From Nostoc sp. HK-01 (GTDB lineage: Bacteria; Cyanobacteriota; Cyanobacteriia; Cyanobacteriales; Nostocaceae), in contig AP018318.1 in assembly GCA_003990705.1 (NCBI GenBank), positions 4,653,501 through 4,717,500 on the forward strand: a stretch of DNA of 64,000 nucleotides, in the 5' to 3' direction. Below, in pieces: positions 27,906-38,774 of this stretch. How positions within the stretch are numbered: the stretch's first letter is position 1; every line of letters starts with the position of its first letter. The notes below the pieces were generated by a model. The model saw nothing but the letters and a program-made list of their open reading frames with translations, made no database searches and was not told the origin of the DNA. A program made the translations under genes and the position numbers.

Positions 27906-28454
27906 TTACGCCAGTGGTTGATGTTCATCACATTTATGTGAATAGGGGAATTCTAGTTCGTTTTGCCTTTCTCTACGCCCTTGATAGACAATAGGACAGA
28001 ATTTGGTATTAGCACTCATGCAATCCATGTGTGGTGTTTTGGCGCACACGAGTAATAAACTACCTAAAATAAATAACAAGCCACAAATAGCGGCTGTTTG
28101 AATCCAGGAAATTTCTAAGGCTCCGTGAACAACTACTTCTCGGAGAACTGAGACAATTGTGACTTCAACTGCTACACCAACAGAAATACTATGCTCTTGC
28201 AAATAAATCATTAACAGTCGAAATAACTCAACTAAAATCAAGACAAAGAGTATTTTTGCAGTTACATGTTTATAGTCTAATGTCTGTGTTATGGCAATAA
28301 ATATGCTCCATATCTGGATGATCATGACTGCGAATAAGCTTAAGCACAAGACAATCACAAGTAAGTCTTGAAAAGCTTCCATGTTGCGAGCAATTGAATG
28401 TCGATCAAGCCAGCGATCGCAAAATAAAAATCGACTTTTGAAGCGCTTTTGCAT
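27906..28454 (-). CDS. PsiE-family membrane protein
   Basis: A 182-residue protein with four hydrophobic helices (about 27-50, 65-85, 95-112, 118-137). The motif LVELFRLLMIYLQEHSISVGV is characteristic of the PsiE (phosphate-starvation-inducible E) family. The C-terminal cytoplasmic tail carries Cys and His residues (CMSANTKFC...HKCDEH), an addition not typical of the short bacterial PsiE and possibly metal-binding. Function is unknown even in E. coli. Start ATG 28454. Confidence 0.8.
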   Translation of the reverse strand: MQKRFKSRFLFCDRWLDRHSIARNMEAFQDLLVIVLCLSLFAVMIIQIWSIFIAITQTLDYKHVTAKILFVLILVELFRLLMIYLQEHSISVGVAVEVTIVSVLREVVVHGALEISWIQTAAICGLLFILGSLLLVCAKTPHMDCMSANTKFCPIVYQGRRERQNELEFPYSHKCDEHQPLA

Positions 28455-28540
28455 TGGTATGTTCCCATTAGGTCTATTTCACACCACACCAGCTAGTCTA
28501 CCCTTTTCTCTTATTGTGACCTATTGTTAAAATTCGCGCC

Positions 28541-29467
28541 TCAGCGTGGTTGGTAATTTAAATTTTGTACTTGTTGCAACAATTTTTCGGAATTTTGTAC
28601 CCACTGAACATTCCTTTGAGAATTATATAAATCTCTGGCATATTGCAATACTTGTGCGGCTTCGGCATATTTTTTTTGCTGCATAAATACTAATCCCGCA
28701 CCATAATAAGCATTGGGATAATTAGAGTTGGCTTCAGCAGATTTTCTAAAAGCTGCTAATGCTTCTTTTAATTTGTTTTGGCTAAACCAAATCGTCCCCA
28801 AATTGTAGTGAGCTTCTGCATATTTTGGATTAATTTTGATGGCTTGGCGAAAGGCATTTTTTGCTTTATCTAGCTTACCTTGTTGCAGATAGCATATACC
28901 TAAATGATAATGAGGTTCCGGCGCATTCTGACTATATTCTGCGGCTTTTTTAAAGGAGGCGATCGCTCTTTCCCAATCTTGTTGCTGTTGCTGTACTAAG
29001 CCCAAGTTATAGTGAGCAAAGCCAAGTTTTGGGTCTAATTCTATCGCCCGTTGTAAATAATCGTTGGCCTGTTGCACATTATTGCCTTCTAACAAGGCTC
29101 CGCCTAAATTGGCAAAGGCGGGAGCAAACTGAGAATCGGCTTGGGTTGCTTGATAAAATGCGTCGGCGGCTGGCTTTAATTGTCCTGTTTGTCTGTATGC
29201 TAACCCTAAATTGTAGTAGGCTGGCGCTAATTTTGGGTCTAGCTGAATTGCTTTTTGAAAAGAGGCGATCGCATCTTGGATTCTTCCTGCTTGAATTGAC
29301 TGTAATCCTTGATTTAACCAGTCTACAGCAGCTTGATTTGTTGATTGTGTTAGCAACCAAGCAGGTTCAGCAGTCCAAGCTTGGGAAGTTAGTAAAAAAG
29401 TACTACCGCCCAATAAGCTGAGATTTATTAACCCAATTATGGGATATTTGTAGAATGATAACGGCAT
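28541..29467 (-). CDS. Exported TPR protein
   Basis: A 308-residue protein with an N-terminal signal sequence (about 1-30, LINLSLLGGSTFLLTSQAW). About seven tetratricopeptide repeats (about 46-285) follow, with the standard pattern YYNLGLAYRQTGQLKPAADAF. It should be periplasmic or lumenal, or anchored by its uncleaved helix, and act as a binding scaffold. It diverges from the EF-G-like gene across 265 bases. No catalytic domain. Confidence 0.85.
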   Translation of the reverse strand: MPLSFYKYPIIGLINLSLLGGSTFLLTSQAWTAEPAWLLTQSTNQAAVDWLNQGLQSIQAGRIQDAIASFQKAIQLDPKLAPAYYNLGLAYRQTGQLKPAADAFYQATQADSQFAPAFANLGGALLEGNNVQQANDYLQRAIELDPKLGFAHYNLGLVQQQQQDWERAIASFKKAAEYSQNAPEPHYHLGICYLQQGKLDKAKNAFRQAIKINPKYAEAHYNLGTIWFSQNKLKEALAAFRKSAEANSNYPNAYYGAGLVFMQQKKYAEAAQVLQYARDLYNSQRNVQWVQNSEKLLQQVQNLNYQPR

Positions 29468-29720
29468 TTTTTGACAAAGTTTAAGTTAGATTAAGCTAAT
29501 ATTTGAGTGATGGAAAAAGTTTTAACAAATATTTTAAATTTTCTATTAAAGTTTTGATTACTTAATATTTCTTAAGCTAAATCTTACGACTAACTACAAT
29601 TTTTTTCGCATCTGATTAAAGGGAGGATAATGACAAGTTAAAGCAGGGATCATTCTCCGTTGAGAGAAGATTATTTGTCCCTGAAAAATACAGGTAGTGC
29701 AGGTAAGAAGAACTTACCGC

Positions 29721-29728
29721 AAGGGAGG
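29721..29728 (+). promoter_or_regulatory. Strong Shine-Dalgarno deciding the EF-G-like start
   Basis: AAGGGAGG lies four bases before ATG 29733. It rules out the longer ORF beginning at 29697, whose first codons would contain this site. Confidence 0.8.
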
Positions 29729-29732
29729 TTGT

Positions 29733-31769
29733 ATGAGCGAAAAAGTAAACACGGGTTCGCGGAATATTGCAATTGTTGGCCCTTATTTAAGTGGAAAAAC
29801 TACCTTACTTGAAAGTTTATTGTTTGTTACTGGCGCAATTTCTCGTAAAGGCAGCGTTAAGGATGGTAACACAGTTGGAGATAGTGCCGCAGAATCGCGC
29901 GATCGCCAAATGACTGTAGAAGTTAGCGCCGCCAGCACCGACTATAACGGAACTCGTTTTACCTTTATAGATTGTCCAGGCAGCGTAGAATTTGCCCAAG
30001 AAACATACAATGCTTTAATGGGAGTTGATGCGGCAATTGTAGTTTGCGAACCCATACGCGATCGCGTCCTCACCCTAGCTCCTCTATTTAAATTCTTAGA
30101 CGATTGGGAAATACCCCATCTTGTCTTTGTTAACAAAATGGATCGGGCAAATATTCATGTTCTAGAAACATTACACGCCTTAAAAGCAGTTTCTAGCCGT
30201 CCTTTGGTAGCGCACCAATACCCAATCATGCAAGGGGAACAACTTACCGGCTTTATTGATATGGTGAGCGAACAGGCTTATCAATATCATTCCGGCGCAC
30301 CAGCTGATCAAATACCTTTCCCCGAAGATCTCAAAGCAGAAGAACATACTGCACGAGCCGAAATGCTCGAAGCTTTAGCAAATTTTGATGACCACTTACT
30401 CGAAGAATTATTAGAAGATATTGAACCACCCCAAGAAGAAATTCTCAAAGATTTAAAAATGGAATTAGGGGCGGATTTGGTAGTTCCTGTCTTTTTTGGG
30501 GTTGCAGAACAAGATTATGGCGTGAGACCGTTATTAGAAGCACTGTTAAGAGAAGCACCAGAACCAGAAACAACAGCCGAACGGCGTTTAAAAAATATCA
30601 CCAGCAAAGCACCTTTAGCGCAGGTATTAAAAACTTACTACACTCCCCAAGGCGGCAAACTTTCTCTGGTACGGGTTTGGCAAGGTAAATTAACTGATGG
30701 TATTGTCCTCAACGGTGTGCGTGCAGGTGGACTTTATCGCCTGATGGGACAACAACAGCAATCTGTAAATGAAGCTGTGGCTGGGGAAATTGTCGCCTTA
30801 AGCCGGATGGAAAACATCAAAACAGGGGATACACTCTCCACAGAACAAATTAAACTAGCATTCCCCAACGCTGAAAAATTGGAACCTGTCTATGCTTTGG
30901 CGATTACCCCCGAAAAGCGCAATGATGAAGTCAAACTCAGCAGTGCGATCGCCAAACTACTAGAAGAAGACCCCTCTCTAGCTTGGGAACAACACGGCGA
31001 CACCCACGAAGTGATTCTTTGGGGTCAAGGTGAAATTCATTTGCGAGTCGCCTTAGACAGACTCCGCCGCAAATATAATTTGCCCATGACTACCCATCTA
31101 CCGCAAGTACCTTATAAAGAAACAATTCGCAAACCCGTTACCTCAGTACATGGACGCTACAAACACCAAAGCGGCGGACATGGACAATTTGGCGATGTTT
31201 TTCTCGATATCAAACCCTTACCGCGCGGTGAAGGCTTCAATTTTAAAGAAACCATTGTCGGCGGCGTAGTTCCGAGACAGTATATTCCTGGGGTAGAAAT
31301 AGGTGTGCGGGAATTTTTGGCACATGGGCCTTTAGGCTTCCCAGTTGTGGATGTGGCTGTGACTCTCACCAACGGTTCTTATCACAACGTTGATAGTTCC
31401 GAACAAGCCTTTAAACAAGCAGCGCGTTTGGCAATGCAAACAGGGATACCCCAAGCGCAACCCACCTTACTAGAACCAATTTTGCGGGTACAAGTCACCA
31501 CACCCAGCGAATTTACCGCAAAAGTGCTGCAACTGCTGAGTGGGAGACGGGGACAAATTCTCGGTTACGAAGGCAGACAAGATTGGCAAGGATGGGATAA
31601 TATTTCTGCCTATTTGCCCCAAGCAGAGATGCAAAACTTTATTGTAGAGTTGCGATCGCTCACTTTAGGCGTTGGTTCCTTCCACTGGGATTATGACCAT
31701 CTCCAAGAAGTACCAGAAAAACTTGCCGAACAAGTACTTGCTAGTAACGGTAATGGTAATGGGAAATAA
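29733..31769 (+). CDS. Elongation factor G-like GTPase (second EF-G paralogue)
   Basis: A 678-residue translational GTPase. Its G1 loop is GPYLSGKTT, where standard EF-G has GHIDAGKTT. DCPGSVEF (G3) and NKMDRA (G4) are normal. Domains II-V follow, including the domain IV GGHGQFGDV and GPLGFPVVDV motifs and the domain V GRRGQILGYEGR loop. The P-loop shows it to be an EF-G-like paralogue rather than the main translocase; a role in ribosome rescue or recycling is possible but not shown. The start at ATG 29733 is set by the strong Shine-Dalgarno AAGGGAGG at 29721-29728. A shared terminator separates it from clpC. Confidence 0.88.
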   Translation: MSEKVNTGSRNIAIVGPYLSGKTTLLESLLFVTGAISRKGSVKDGNTVGDSAAESRDRQMTVEVSAASTDYNGTRFTFIDCPGSVEFAQETYNALMGVDAAIVVCEPIRDRVLTLAPLFKFLDDWEIPHLVFVNKMDRANIHVLETLHALKAVSSRPLVAHQYPIMQGEQLTGFIDMVSEQAYQYHSGAPADQIPFPEDLKAEEHTARAEMLEALANFDDHLLEELLEDIEPPQEEILKDLKMELGADLVVPVFFGVAEQDYGVRPLLEALLREAPEPETTAERRLKNITSKAPLAQVLKTYYTPQGGKLSLVRVWQGKLTDGIVLNGVRAGGLYRLMGQQQQSVNEAVAGEIVALSRMENIKTGDTLSTEQIKLAFPNAEKLEPVYALAITPEKRNDEVKLSSAIAKLLEEDPSLAWEQHGDTHEVILWGQGEIHLRVALDRLRRKYNLPMTTHLPQVPYKETIRKPVTSVHGRYKHQSGGHGQFGDVFLDIKPLPRGEGFNFKETIVGGVVPRQYIPGVEIGVREFLAHGPLGFPVVDVAVTLTNGSYHNVDSSEQAFKQAARLAMQTGIPQAQPTLLEPILRVQVTTPSEFTAKVLQLLSGRRGQILGYEGRQDWQGWDNISAYLPQAEMQNFIVELRSLTLGVGSFHWDYDHLQEVPEKLAEQVLASNGNGNGK

Positions 31770-31842
31770 TTTGTAACTAGCCCTGAAGAATTACGAATTT
31801 AAAGATGCCTCGTTATCTTTTACTTAGTCAGTAGAAATTAAT

Positions 31843-31876
31843 AAAAATCCCCTGGTTGATTAACCAAGGGATTTTT
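31843..31876. terminator. Bidirectional terminator between EF-G-like gene and clpC
   Basis: AAAAATCCCCTGGTT and AACCAAGGGATTTTT form a long stem with a four-base loop and one mismatch. A- and T-runs at either side allow termination from both convergent genes. Confidence 0.85.
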
Positions 31877-31903
31877 AATTTTCAAACTGCGAAATTGTGG
31901 CAA

Positions 31904-34345
31904 TTAGCGAGCATTTGCCAAGAGTAATTCACGCGTATCGGATTTGCGGATTTTAACTTGGCCATCATCATCTACATCGGCAATAGCTGCGTCACCATTG
32001 CTGATTTCGCCAGATAGTAGTGCTTCCGCTAAAGAATCTTCTAACAGGCGCATAATTGCCCTGCGTAAAGGTCTAGCACCATAGCTAGGGTTATAACCTT
32101 CGTTGACGACAAGTTCTTTAAACGCTTCCGTAACTTCCAAGGCGATACCTTTTTCGGTCAAGCGGTTAGCAACATCGCGGAGCATAATCTCAGCAATTTC
32201 CTTGACTTCATCCTTAGACAATTGAGTGAAGACAATAATCTCATCCAATCGGTTGAGGAATTCTGGACGGAAGTAAGTTTTCAGTTCCTCATTCACTAAG
32301 TTGCGAATGCGATGATAACTAGCCTCGGCTTGATTATCAAATTCAAAACCTAAACCACCGCCACCTTTTTCAATCACTTTAGAACCGATATTAGAAGTGA
32401 GGATGATCAAAGTATTTTTGAAGTCTACCCGCCGACCTTTCGCATCGGTAAGTTGACCGTCATCCAAGATTTGCAACAACATGTTGAAAACATCAGGGTG
32501 TGCTTTTTCGATTTCGTCGAACAGCAACACTGTGTAGGGTTTGCGTCGCACAGCCTCAGTCAGTTGTCCGCCTTCATCGTAGCCGACGTAACCAGGAGGA
32601 GAACCAATCAGCTTAGATACGGTATGGCTTTCCATAAATTCCGACATATCCAAGCGAATCATTGCTTCTTCTGCGCCGAAGAAGTAGGATGCTAAGGCTT
32701 TAGCCAATTCTGTTTTACCAACTCCTGTGGGGCCGGAGAAGATAAAGCTGGCAATAGGACGGTTGGGATTCTTTAAGCCAACTCTGGCACGGCGGATAGC
32801 GCGAGAGACAGAGGTAACGGCTTGTTCTTGCCCAATTAGCCGTTGATGCAGGGTGTCTTCCAGGTGTAACAACAACTCAGACTCAGATTCTGTAAGTTTG
32901 TTGACTGGGACACCAGTCCAAGAGGCGACAATTTGAGCAATGTCTTCTTCGCCAACAGTGGGAATAGAAATAGTCTGCTCTGTATGTAACTGAGCTTCAA
33001 TTTCTAATTCTTGATCGCGGAGTTCACCTGCTTTGTCAAAGTCTTGGAGTCTAACAGCTTCATGTTTAGCTTTAGTTACACTTACCAGTTGACGCTTGAG
33101 TTCCTTGTTAGCGGAGATTTGCGAGTTTCGCAACCGGACACGAGAACCAGCTTCGTCAATTAAGTCTATGGCTTTATCTGGCAAGAAGCGATCGCTAATA
33201 TAACGATCTGACAACTGGGCTGCTGCTAAAACAGCCGCATCAGTAATTTCTACTTTGTGATGTTGTTCGTAAGCGCCACGCAAGCCGTAAAGAATTTGGA
33301 TGGTTTCTTCAACGGAAGGTTCACCTACCAATATGGGTTGGAAACGCCGTTCTAAAGCCGCATCACGTTCGATATGCTTGCGGTATTCATCTAGGGTTGT
33401 GGCTCCTAGACATTGAAGTTCACCCCGTGCTAAAGCTGGTTTGAGGATGTTGGCTGCATCTAAACCGCCTTCTGTACCACCAGCACCTACAAGGGTATGA
33501 ATTTCATCAATTACCAGGACGATGTTACCGACAGAACGGATTTCGTCCATGATTTTTTTCAGGCGTTCTTCAAAGTCTCCACGGAAGCGGGTTCCTGCTA
33601 CTACTAAGCCCATATCTAGGCTGATAACTTGTTTGTTCAACAAGAGTTCAGGAACATCTTGGTTAACAATCCGTTGTGCTAAACCTTCGGCGATCGCAGT
33701 TTTACCAACTCCTGGTTCACCAATCAACACAGGATTATTTTTCGTGCGGCGACCGAGAATTTGAATAGCACGCTCAATTTCTTTTTCTCGACCAACTACA
33801 GGGTCTAGCTTGCCTTCTTGTGCTAGTTTGCTGAGATTTCTGCCAAACTCTTCTAGGGTTAGTGCTTGTTGGTTACGCCGTGGACTATTACCACCCGCAG
33901 TCACATTGCCATCTTCACCTAAACGACGCAGGACAGCAGTCCGAACTAGTCTGAGGTCAACCCCCAGATTTTGCAATACTTTAGCCGCAACACCTTCCCC
34001 AGCTTCGGTTAGACCTAAAAGCAAGTGTTCAGTGTTGATGTAGTTATGTCCTAGACCATGAGCTTCTTTAAACGATTGCTCAAAGAGGTTTTTTACTTTA
34101 GGAGTAAAAGGAATTTCTGGCGGTACAAACCCAGAACCTCTACCAATAATTTTTTCTACTTCGCGTCGTGCTTCTTTGAGGGTAACGCCCAACTCACTCA
34201 GCACTTTGGCAGCAACTCCCGTTCCTTCTCCAATTAAACCCAGGAGAATTTGTTCCGTTCCTACGAAGTTGTGTCCCAGGCGACGTGCTTCCTCCTGAGC
34301 TAACATAATGACCTTAATGGCTTCGGAAGTGAAGTGTTCAAACAT
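31904..34345 (-). CDS. clpC: ClpC ATPase, Clp protease regulatory subunit
   Basis: An 813-residue HSP100 unfoldase that feeds proteins to ClpP/ClpR. Two Clp-N repeats (about 1-140) precede the first AAA module (Walker [24 protein letters not shown]). A UVR-type middle domain follows ([20 protein letters not shown]), then the second AAA module ([22 protein letters not shown]). The length fits cyanobacterial ClpC, which is essential. Start ATG 34345. It is transcribed alone and ends at a terminator shared with the convergent EF-G-like gene. Confidence 0.97.
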   Translation of the reverse strand: MFEHFTSEAIKVIMLAQEEARRLGHNFVGTEQILLGLIGEGTGVAAKVLSELGVTLKEARREVEKIIGRGSGFVPPEIPFTPKVKNLFEQSFKEAHGLGHNYINTEHLLLGLTEAGEGVAAKVLQNLGVDLRLVRTAVLRRLGEDGNVTAGGNSPRRNQQALTLEEFGRNLSKLAQEGKLDPVVGREKEIERAIQILGRRTKNNPVLIGEPGVGKTAIAEGLAQRIVNQDVPELLLNKQVISLDMGLVVAGTRFRGDFEERLKKIMDEIRSVGNIVLVIDEIHTLVGAGGTEGGLDAANILKPALARGELQCLGATTLDEYRKHIERDAALERRFQPILVGEPSVEETIQILYGLRGAYEQHHKVEITDAAVLAAAQLSDRYISDRFLPDKAIDLIDEAGSRVRLRNSQISANKELKRQLVSVTKAKHEAVRLQDFDKAGELRDQELEIEAQLHTEQTISIPTVGEEDIAQIVASWTGVPVNKLTESESELLLHLEDTLHQRLIGQEQAVTSVSRAIRRARVGLKNPNRPIASFIFSGPTGVGKTELAKALASYFFGAEEAMIRLDMSEFMESHTVSKLIGSPPGYVGYDEGGQLTEAVRRKPYTVLLFDEIEKAHPDVFNMLLQILDDGQLTDAKGRRVDFKNTLIILTSNIGSKVIEKGGGGLGFEFDNQAEASYHRIRNLVNEELKTYFRPEFLNRLDEIIVFTQLSKDEVKEIAEIMLRDVANRLTEKGIALEVTEAFKELVVNEGYNPSYGARPLRRAIMRLLEDSLAEALLSGEISNGDAAIADVDDDGQVKIRKSDTRELLLANAR

Positions 34346-34574
34346 AGCGGGTTCTTGCTCCCTTGCTGCTTGGACTTGGGTGATTTGAGGTTCACCCTCG
34401 TTAAAACTTTTTGTATTTTCTTAAAGACAATGTATCTTTATTTATTATTGACTGGCAGTGGTGAGAGCCGTAAGAGGTAAGGTGTGTTTGCCCTCATCTT
34501 TAATTATCCTGCGATGGAAGGAATCTCAACTCTAGACTCAGAATGAATTAAGGATCGGACTAAAGGTATAAAAT

Positions 34575-34871
34575 ATGGCAGAACAGCACGGCAGTAAAGA
34601 TCAACAACATCCACTTTACAACCGCGATCGCCCCTTTATTGATATTCTACTCGCTCAAGAAGCAACAGACTATAATTTGGCAGAATTAGCGCGGTTACGC
34701 ATCCGTTATCAAGGCTTTCCAGGAGCGAGAGACATCCAAAAAGACCTAGATAAAGTCTTGCAGCAGTGGGGTTTGACCGAATCTGAACTTTTTGCTAAAA
34801 CTCGCCAAATCCATAACTTAGGGGGGATTTACAAAAGTCGCGGCAAAAAAGAAGAGCAAGATTGGAACTAG
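34575..34871 (+). CDS. DUF3288 family protein
   Basis: A 98-residue soluble protein with NRDRPFIDILL, DYNLAELARLRIRYQGFPGARDIQ and a final KSRGKKEEQDW. I recognise it as the DUF3288 family, found in cyanobacteria and of unknown function. It is divergent from clpC across 229 bases. A dead histidine kinase lies downstream. Confidence 0.8.
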   Translation: MAEQHGSKDQQHPLYNRDRPFIDILLAQEATDYNLAELARLRIRYQGFPGARDIQKDLDKVLQQWGLTESELFAKTRQIHNLGGIYKSRGKKEEQDWN

Positions 34872-34968
34872 TCAATGGTCAATAATTGTTGAGTCAGATA
34901 TTTTTTCTCTAGGTTGCGGCTGACAGGTGGAGCGATCGCCCCAATCCCAAGATGCTCAACTTCATGGT

Positions 34969-35515
34969 GAATTTTCTCTCGTGCTGATCAGGATTACAAA
35001 GTAAAATTTAATCTGCATGAGGGGATTGATAGCACAATTCTTCTTCTTAAACATAGCCTGAAAGCTAATGAACAGCGTCCGGCAATTGAAGTAATCACCA
35101 ATTACGGTAGTTTACCGAAAATGGATTGTTTTCTTGGACAATTAAATTAAGTATTTATGAATATTATTGCCAATGCTATAGATGCTTTAGAAGAAAATAA
35201 TATTGGCAAGAGCTTCGCAGAAATTCCAGCTAATTCTAACCGCATTATCATTACAACATCAATCGTAGATAAATACGTAAAAATCTCAATTGCTGATAAT
35301 GGTCAAGGAATGACTGAAAAAGTCAAACAAAAGATTTTTGACCATTTGTTTACTACTAAAGGGGTGGTAAGGAAACAGGTTTAGGGTTAGCGATTGCCTG
35401 ACAAATTGTCGTAGAAAAATATGGAGGAGTGGTTGAAGTAGATTCTACTATAGACAAAGGTACTGAGTTCATCATTCAACTACTTTTATCTGAATCGACT
35501 TCAGTCAATAGGTAA
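34969..35515 (+). pseudogene. Histidine kinase remnant (HATPase end)
   Basis: The frame starting near 34969 reads SRADQDYKVKFNLHEGIDST, the region just before the N-box of Nostoc sensor kinases. It reaches a TAA at 35148-35150 where related genes have CAA (GQLNQVFMN). The N-box MNIIANAIDALEE and the G-box DNGQGM follow. A frameshift near 35362 is needed to continue into GKETGLGLAIA, then a TGA at 35399-35401 stands where Arg is expected (AxQIVVEKYGG). The remaining 38 codons end at 35515. Two nonsense codons and a frameshift make this a clear pseudogene. The sensor, dimerisation and His parts are missing. Confidence 0.9.
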
Positions 35516-36075
35516 TTTTGATTTTATTGCATAATTTAATACTTTTGTGAGACATGTATATCCCCTAAATTCTCATAAAAAAGAGGCTAGGGGGCATCAG
35601 ATGAAATATTTAATACTTCTCAGATATCTTCTCAGGAGGAATGTAATATATGACATCCTGATAGCATAAAACTACTAATACTTAAATTTTTCCCAAAAAT
35701 AACTTATAAACAACTGTTTAGTTCAATAAGTGATTACAAGTTATCTATATAGTATTAATTACATAGTTATTAAGTAAATCTATAGAGAACATTTGAACCT
35801 ATAATCGCTAAAACATAACACTTAGATGCTAATACGAAAGATATGTCTAATAATTGTTAATCATTCACTGAGTTTTATCTCGAAAATTTGCCTATTATTC
35901 TCTAAATATCTCTTAAATTTAAGCAATTTACTGTTGATTAATATGATGGTCTCGTAACAACAATTAACATCCTCATCGAACATAAACTTACATGGAATAT
36001 GCTTAATAAGGTTGACAACTTCCCATTCTTTAAAGAATCATCTTAGAGAAACCAGATAGTCTTTTAGAGGAAACC
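35516..36075. other. AT-rich intergenic region
   Basis: A gap of 560 bases. A weak hairpin CCCCTA/TAGGGG lies at about 35562-35595. It must contain the antiporter promoter. GAGGAAACC just before 36076 serves as ribosome-binding site. No ORF or repeat of note. Confidence 0.45.
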
Positions 36076-38268
36076 ATGCACACAGTTATTCTCGTTCTGA
36101 TCGAGGTGCTGATTGTTATTGGACTGTCCCGGCTCATAGGTCTGGCATTCAAAACAATTAAGCAACCTTTGGTAATTGGTGAGATTGTTGCCGGGATTAT
36201 GCTTGGCCCATCTTTATTTGGATTGCTTGCTCCCCATGTAGCAGCTAGTTTATTCCCACCCGAAACGATCCCGTTTCTTAATGTGTTGTCTCAGGTGGGA
36301 TTAATATTTTTCATGTTTTTAATTGGGTTAGAACTTAATCCCAAATACCTGAGTGGTCAGTTAGAAGTAGCAGTTCTAACTTCCCATGTCAGCATTTTAG
36401 TACCTTTTTCTTTGGGAACTTTGCTGGCAGTGCTGCTATATCCTTTAGTTTCTAATGCAAGCGTTTCATTTACTGCCTTTGCCTTATTTTTAGGTGCAGC
36501 AATGTCAATTACGGCGTTTCCCGTATTGGCGCGAATTATTACAGAGAATAATTTGCAAGGGACACGTTTAGGAACTCTAGCATTAACTTGTGCAGCAGTA
36601 GATGATGTAACAGCATGGTGTGTTTTAGCAGTAGCGATCGCAGTAGCACGTACTGGTAACTTTTTTGGTGCTATACCCACAATTATTGAAAGCATAGTCT
36701 ATATTGGCTTTATGCTAACGGTAGGGCGCTGGTTTCTTCAACGGTTAGCAACTTACTACCAGCGTACTGGACGCTTAAGCCAATTACTGTTAGCTGTAAT
36801 TTATATGGCGGTAGTTGGTTCCGCACTCATCACCGAACTAATTGGGATTCATTTGATTTTTGGTGCATTTTTATTGGGAGCCGCAATGCCCAAGAATGCA
36901 GATTTAGTTCGGGAATTAGCAGTTAAAACCGAAGATTTTGTCTTAATATTCCTGCTACCAATATTTTTTGCCTATAGTGGCTTGCGAACGCAGATTGGCT
37001 TACTTAATCGTCCTGAGTTGTGGTTATTATGTGGGCTGGTATTGCTAGTGGCGATCGCAGGCAAGTATATTGGCACATATATTGCGGCTCGTGTCAGTGG
37101 CATTAATAAGCGAGAAGCCTCAGCCCTTGGTTGGTTAATGAATACACGCGGCTTAACCGAGCTAATTGTTCTCAACATTGGTCTAGAGTTGGGAGTAATT
37201 TCGCCGCTAGTCTTTACCATGCTGGTAATTATGGCATTGGTCACAACATTTATGACTTCGCCGCTGCTGGAGTGGACATATCCAAAACGCCTGATTAAGT
37301 TAGATGTCGTTGAACCAGACTTAGAAGTAGAAACATCTGCTGAAACCGCTACCATTGTTGAATCTGCTCCTAGTTACCGAATTTTAGTCCCGGTGGCAAA
37401 TCCCAGCACCCAAAAAGGTTTGGTACAGTTGGCAGTGGCATTAGCGCTGAATTACAAACAACCTGCTGTTGTCAATCCTCTCAGCTTAATTGAATTACAA
37501 GAAGATTATGCTTTTGAGAGTACCCCAGTGGAAGCAGAACGATTAATTATTCAGCGTCGCCAGGAACTAGAACAATTAATTAGCACCTTAGAACCGCCCA
37601 TAGCTCGTTCTCACATACATCCCATCATTCGCATATCAAGCAATGTAGCACGGGAAACTGCCCAAATAGCCAAAATTGAGCAACCTGATTTAATTCTGGT
37701 CGGATGGCACCGTCCAGCTTTTAGTAACAATCGTTTAGGTGGTAGAGTCGGGCAAATTCTGAGTACCTCACCAGTGGATGTTGCCGTATTTGTAGACAGG
37801 GGGTCAGAGCGCTTAGAAAACTTATTGGTTCCTTACTCGGCAAATATCCATGATGATTTAGCCTTGATTTTAGCTTTGAGACTATTGATTAACCGCGATA
37901 CCTGTATGTTGCAGATTTTACAGGTACTTGGGGAAAATCCCCACCAAGATGAGTTGAGTTATGAATTGTCCAAAATGATGGAGCAACTACCAGCTAGTGT
38001 AAGCGATCGCATTGAAATTAAAACAGTCGCATCCCCAGAGCCAATTCAAGCTGTTGTTACCGCTTCCGAAACAGTTGACCTCACCATTGCAGGCACCAGC
38101 CGTGTTTGGGGAATTGAGCGTCAAACCCTCGGCAGATATACAGATGCACTAGCAATTCAATGCCGTTCCTCTCTGCTGATTACCCGTCGTTACAGTCAAG
38201 TTACCTCTCATCTGGCTTCTGTACTGCCTGAAATCACCAACCAAGAATCAAAAGTGACAAAGCCATGA
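36076..38268 (+). CDS. CPA2-type cation:proton antiporter with universal-stress-like domain
   Basis: A 730-residue protein. About twelve transmembrane helices (1-400) carry the CPA2 motifs AMSITAFPVLARI, AAVDDVTAWC (the conserved Asp pair of the ion site) and MNTRGLTELIVLNI. The cytoplasmic half (about 430-700) contains two USP-like regions (YRILVPVANPS, ENLLVPYSANIH). It should exchange Na+ or K+ for H+ at the plasma or thylakoid membrane. The stop overlaps the start of the next gene by four bases (ATGA), so the two are translationally coupled. Confidence 0.88.
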   Translation: MHTVILVLIEVLIVIGLSRLIGLAFKTIKQPLVIGEIVAGIMLGPSLFGLLAPHVAASLFPPETIPFLNVLSQVGLIFFMFLIGLELNPKYLSGQLEVAVLTSHVSILVPFSLGTLLAVLLYPLVSNASVSFTAFALFLGAAMSITAFPVLARIITENNLQGTRLGTLALTCAAVDDVTAWCVLAVAIAVARTGNFFGAIPTIIESIVYIGFMLTVGRWFLQRLATYYQRTGRLSQLLLAVIYMAVVGSALITELIGIHLIFGAFLLGAAMPKNADLVRELAVKTEDFVLIFLLPIFFAYSGLRTQIGLLNRPELWLLCGLVLLVAIAGKYIGTYIAARVSGINKREASALGWLMNTRGLTELIVLNIGLELGVISPLVFTMLVIMALVTTFMTSPLLEWTYPKRLIKLDVVEPDLEVETSAETATIVESAPSYRILVPVANPSTQKGLVQLAVALALNYKQPAVVNPLSLIELQEDYAFESTPVEAERLIIQRRQELEQLISTLEPPIARSHIHPIIRISSNVARETAQIAKIEQPDLILVGWHRPAFSNNRLGGRVGQILSTSPVDVAVFVDRGSERLENLLVPYSANIHDDLALILALRLLINRDTCMLQILQVLGENPHQDELSYELSKMMEQLPASVSDRIEIKTVASPEPIQAVVTASETVDLTIAGTSRVWGIERQTLGRYTDALAIQCRSSLLITRRYSQVTSHLASVLPEITNQESKVTKP

Positions 38269-38774
38269 ATCATTTGAATGTTAAATCTTTAACCTTCTAT
38301 GGAGTAGCTATAGGTTCAGTGTTACTGTTGTTTAAAACTGTCACAGCCTATGGAGAAAACAATCTCAAAGCGCCTTCTGTAGTTGACGGCCGCTACCTTA
38401 TTACTCTAGCCCCAAACTTATCAAAGTGTGCCACAGCAGACTCGCTGGTATTAAATATCCAACAATCAGGTATTTATTTGAATGCCTCTTTATTGCCTGT
38501 AAGTTCTTATGCAGATACTGAAAAACCGCTTTCCCTCACAGGTATCTTGCAAAAAGAACAGATCAGTTTTTCTGGCAAAGTTGCTCCAGAAATCCTGTGT
38601 CGTTATCCAAACTCGCAACTTGACACAAGTAAATCACTCACCATGCAAATGCAGCTGATAGATCAAGATAAAATGACAGGTCAACTAACAGTTAATGGCA
38701 TTCCCCAAACTCTGAGATTTACTGCAACCAAACAACTAACCCAAGAAAAATCACAAAAGTTAAATAGCCATTAA
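38265..38774 (+). CDS. Exported hypothetical protein coupled to the antiporter
   Basis: A 169-residue protein with an N-terminal hydrophobic helix (VAIGSVLLLFKTVTAYG, about 15-31), probably a signal peptide or anchor. The remainder is beta-rich and hydrophilic, with two Cys (Cys45 and Cys109 approximately) that may form a disulfide. It begins inside the stop of the antiporter gene (ATGA), which suggests a periplasmic accessory to that transporter. No family is recognised. Confidence 0.75.
   Translation: MNHLNVKSLTFYGVAIGSVLLLFKTVTAYGENNLKAPSVVDGRYLITLAPNLSKCATADSLVLNIQQSGIYLNASLLPVSSYADTEKPLSLTGILQKEQISFSGKVAPEILCRYPNSQLDTSKSLTMQMQLIDQDKMTGQLTVNGIPQTLRFTATKQLTQEKSQKLNSH

Noticed and set aside
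29697-29732. Longer start of the EF-G-like protein
   Set aside because: The segment contains the Shine-Dalgarno AAGGGAGG, so it is leader.
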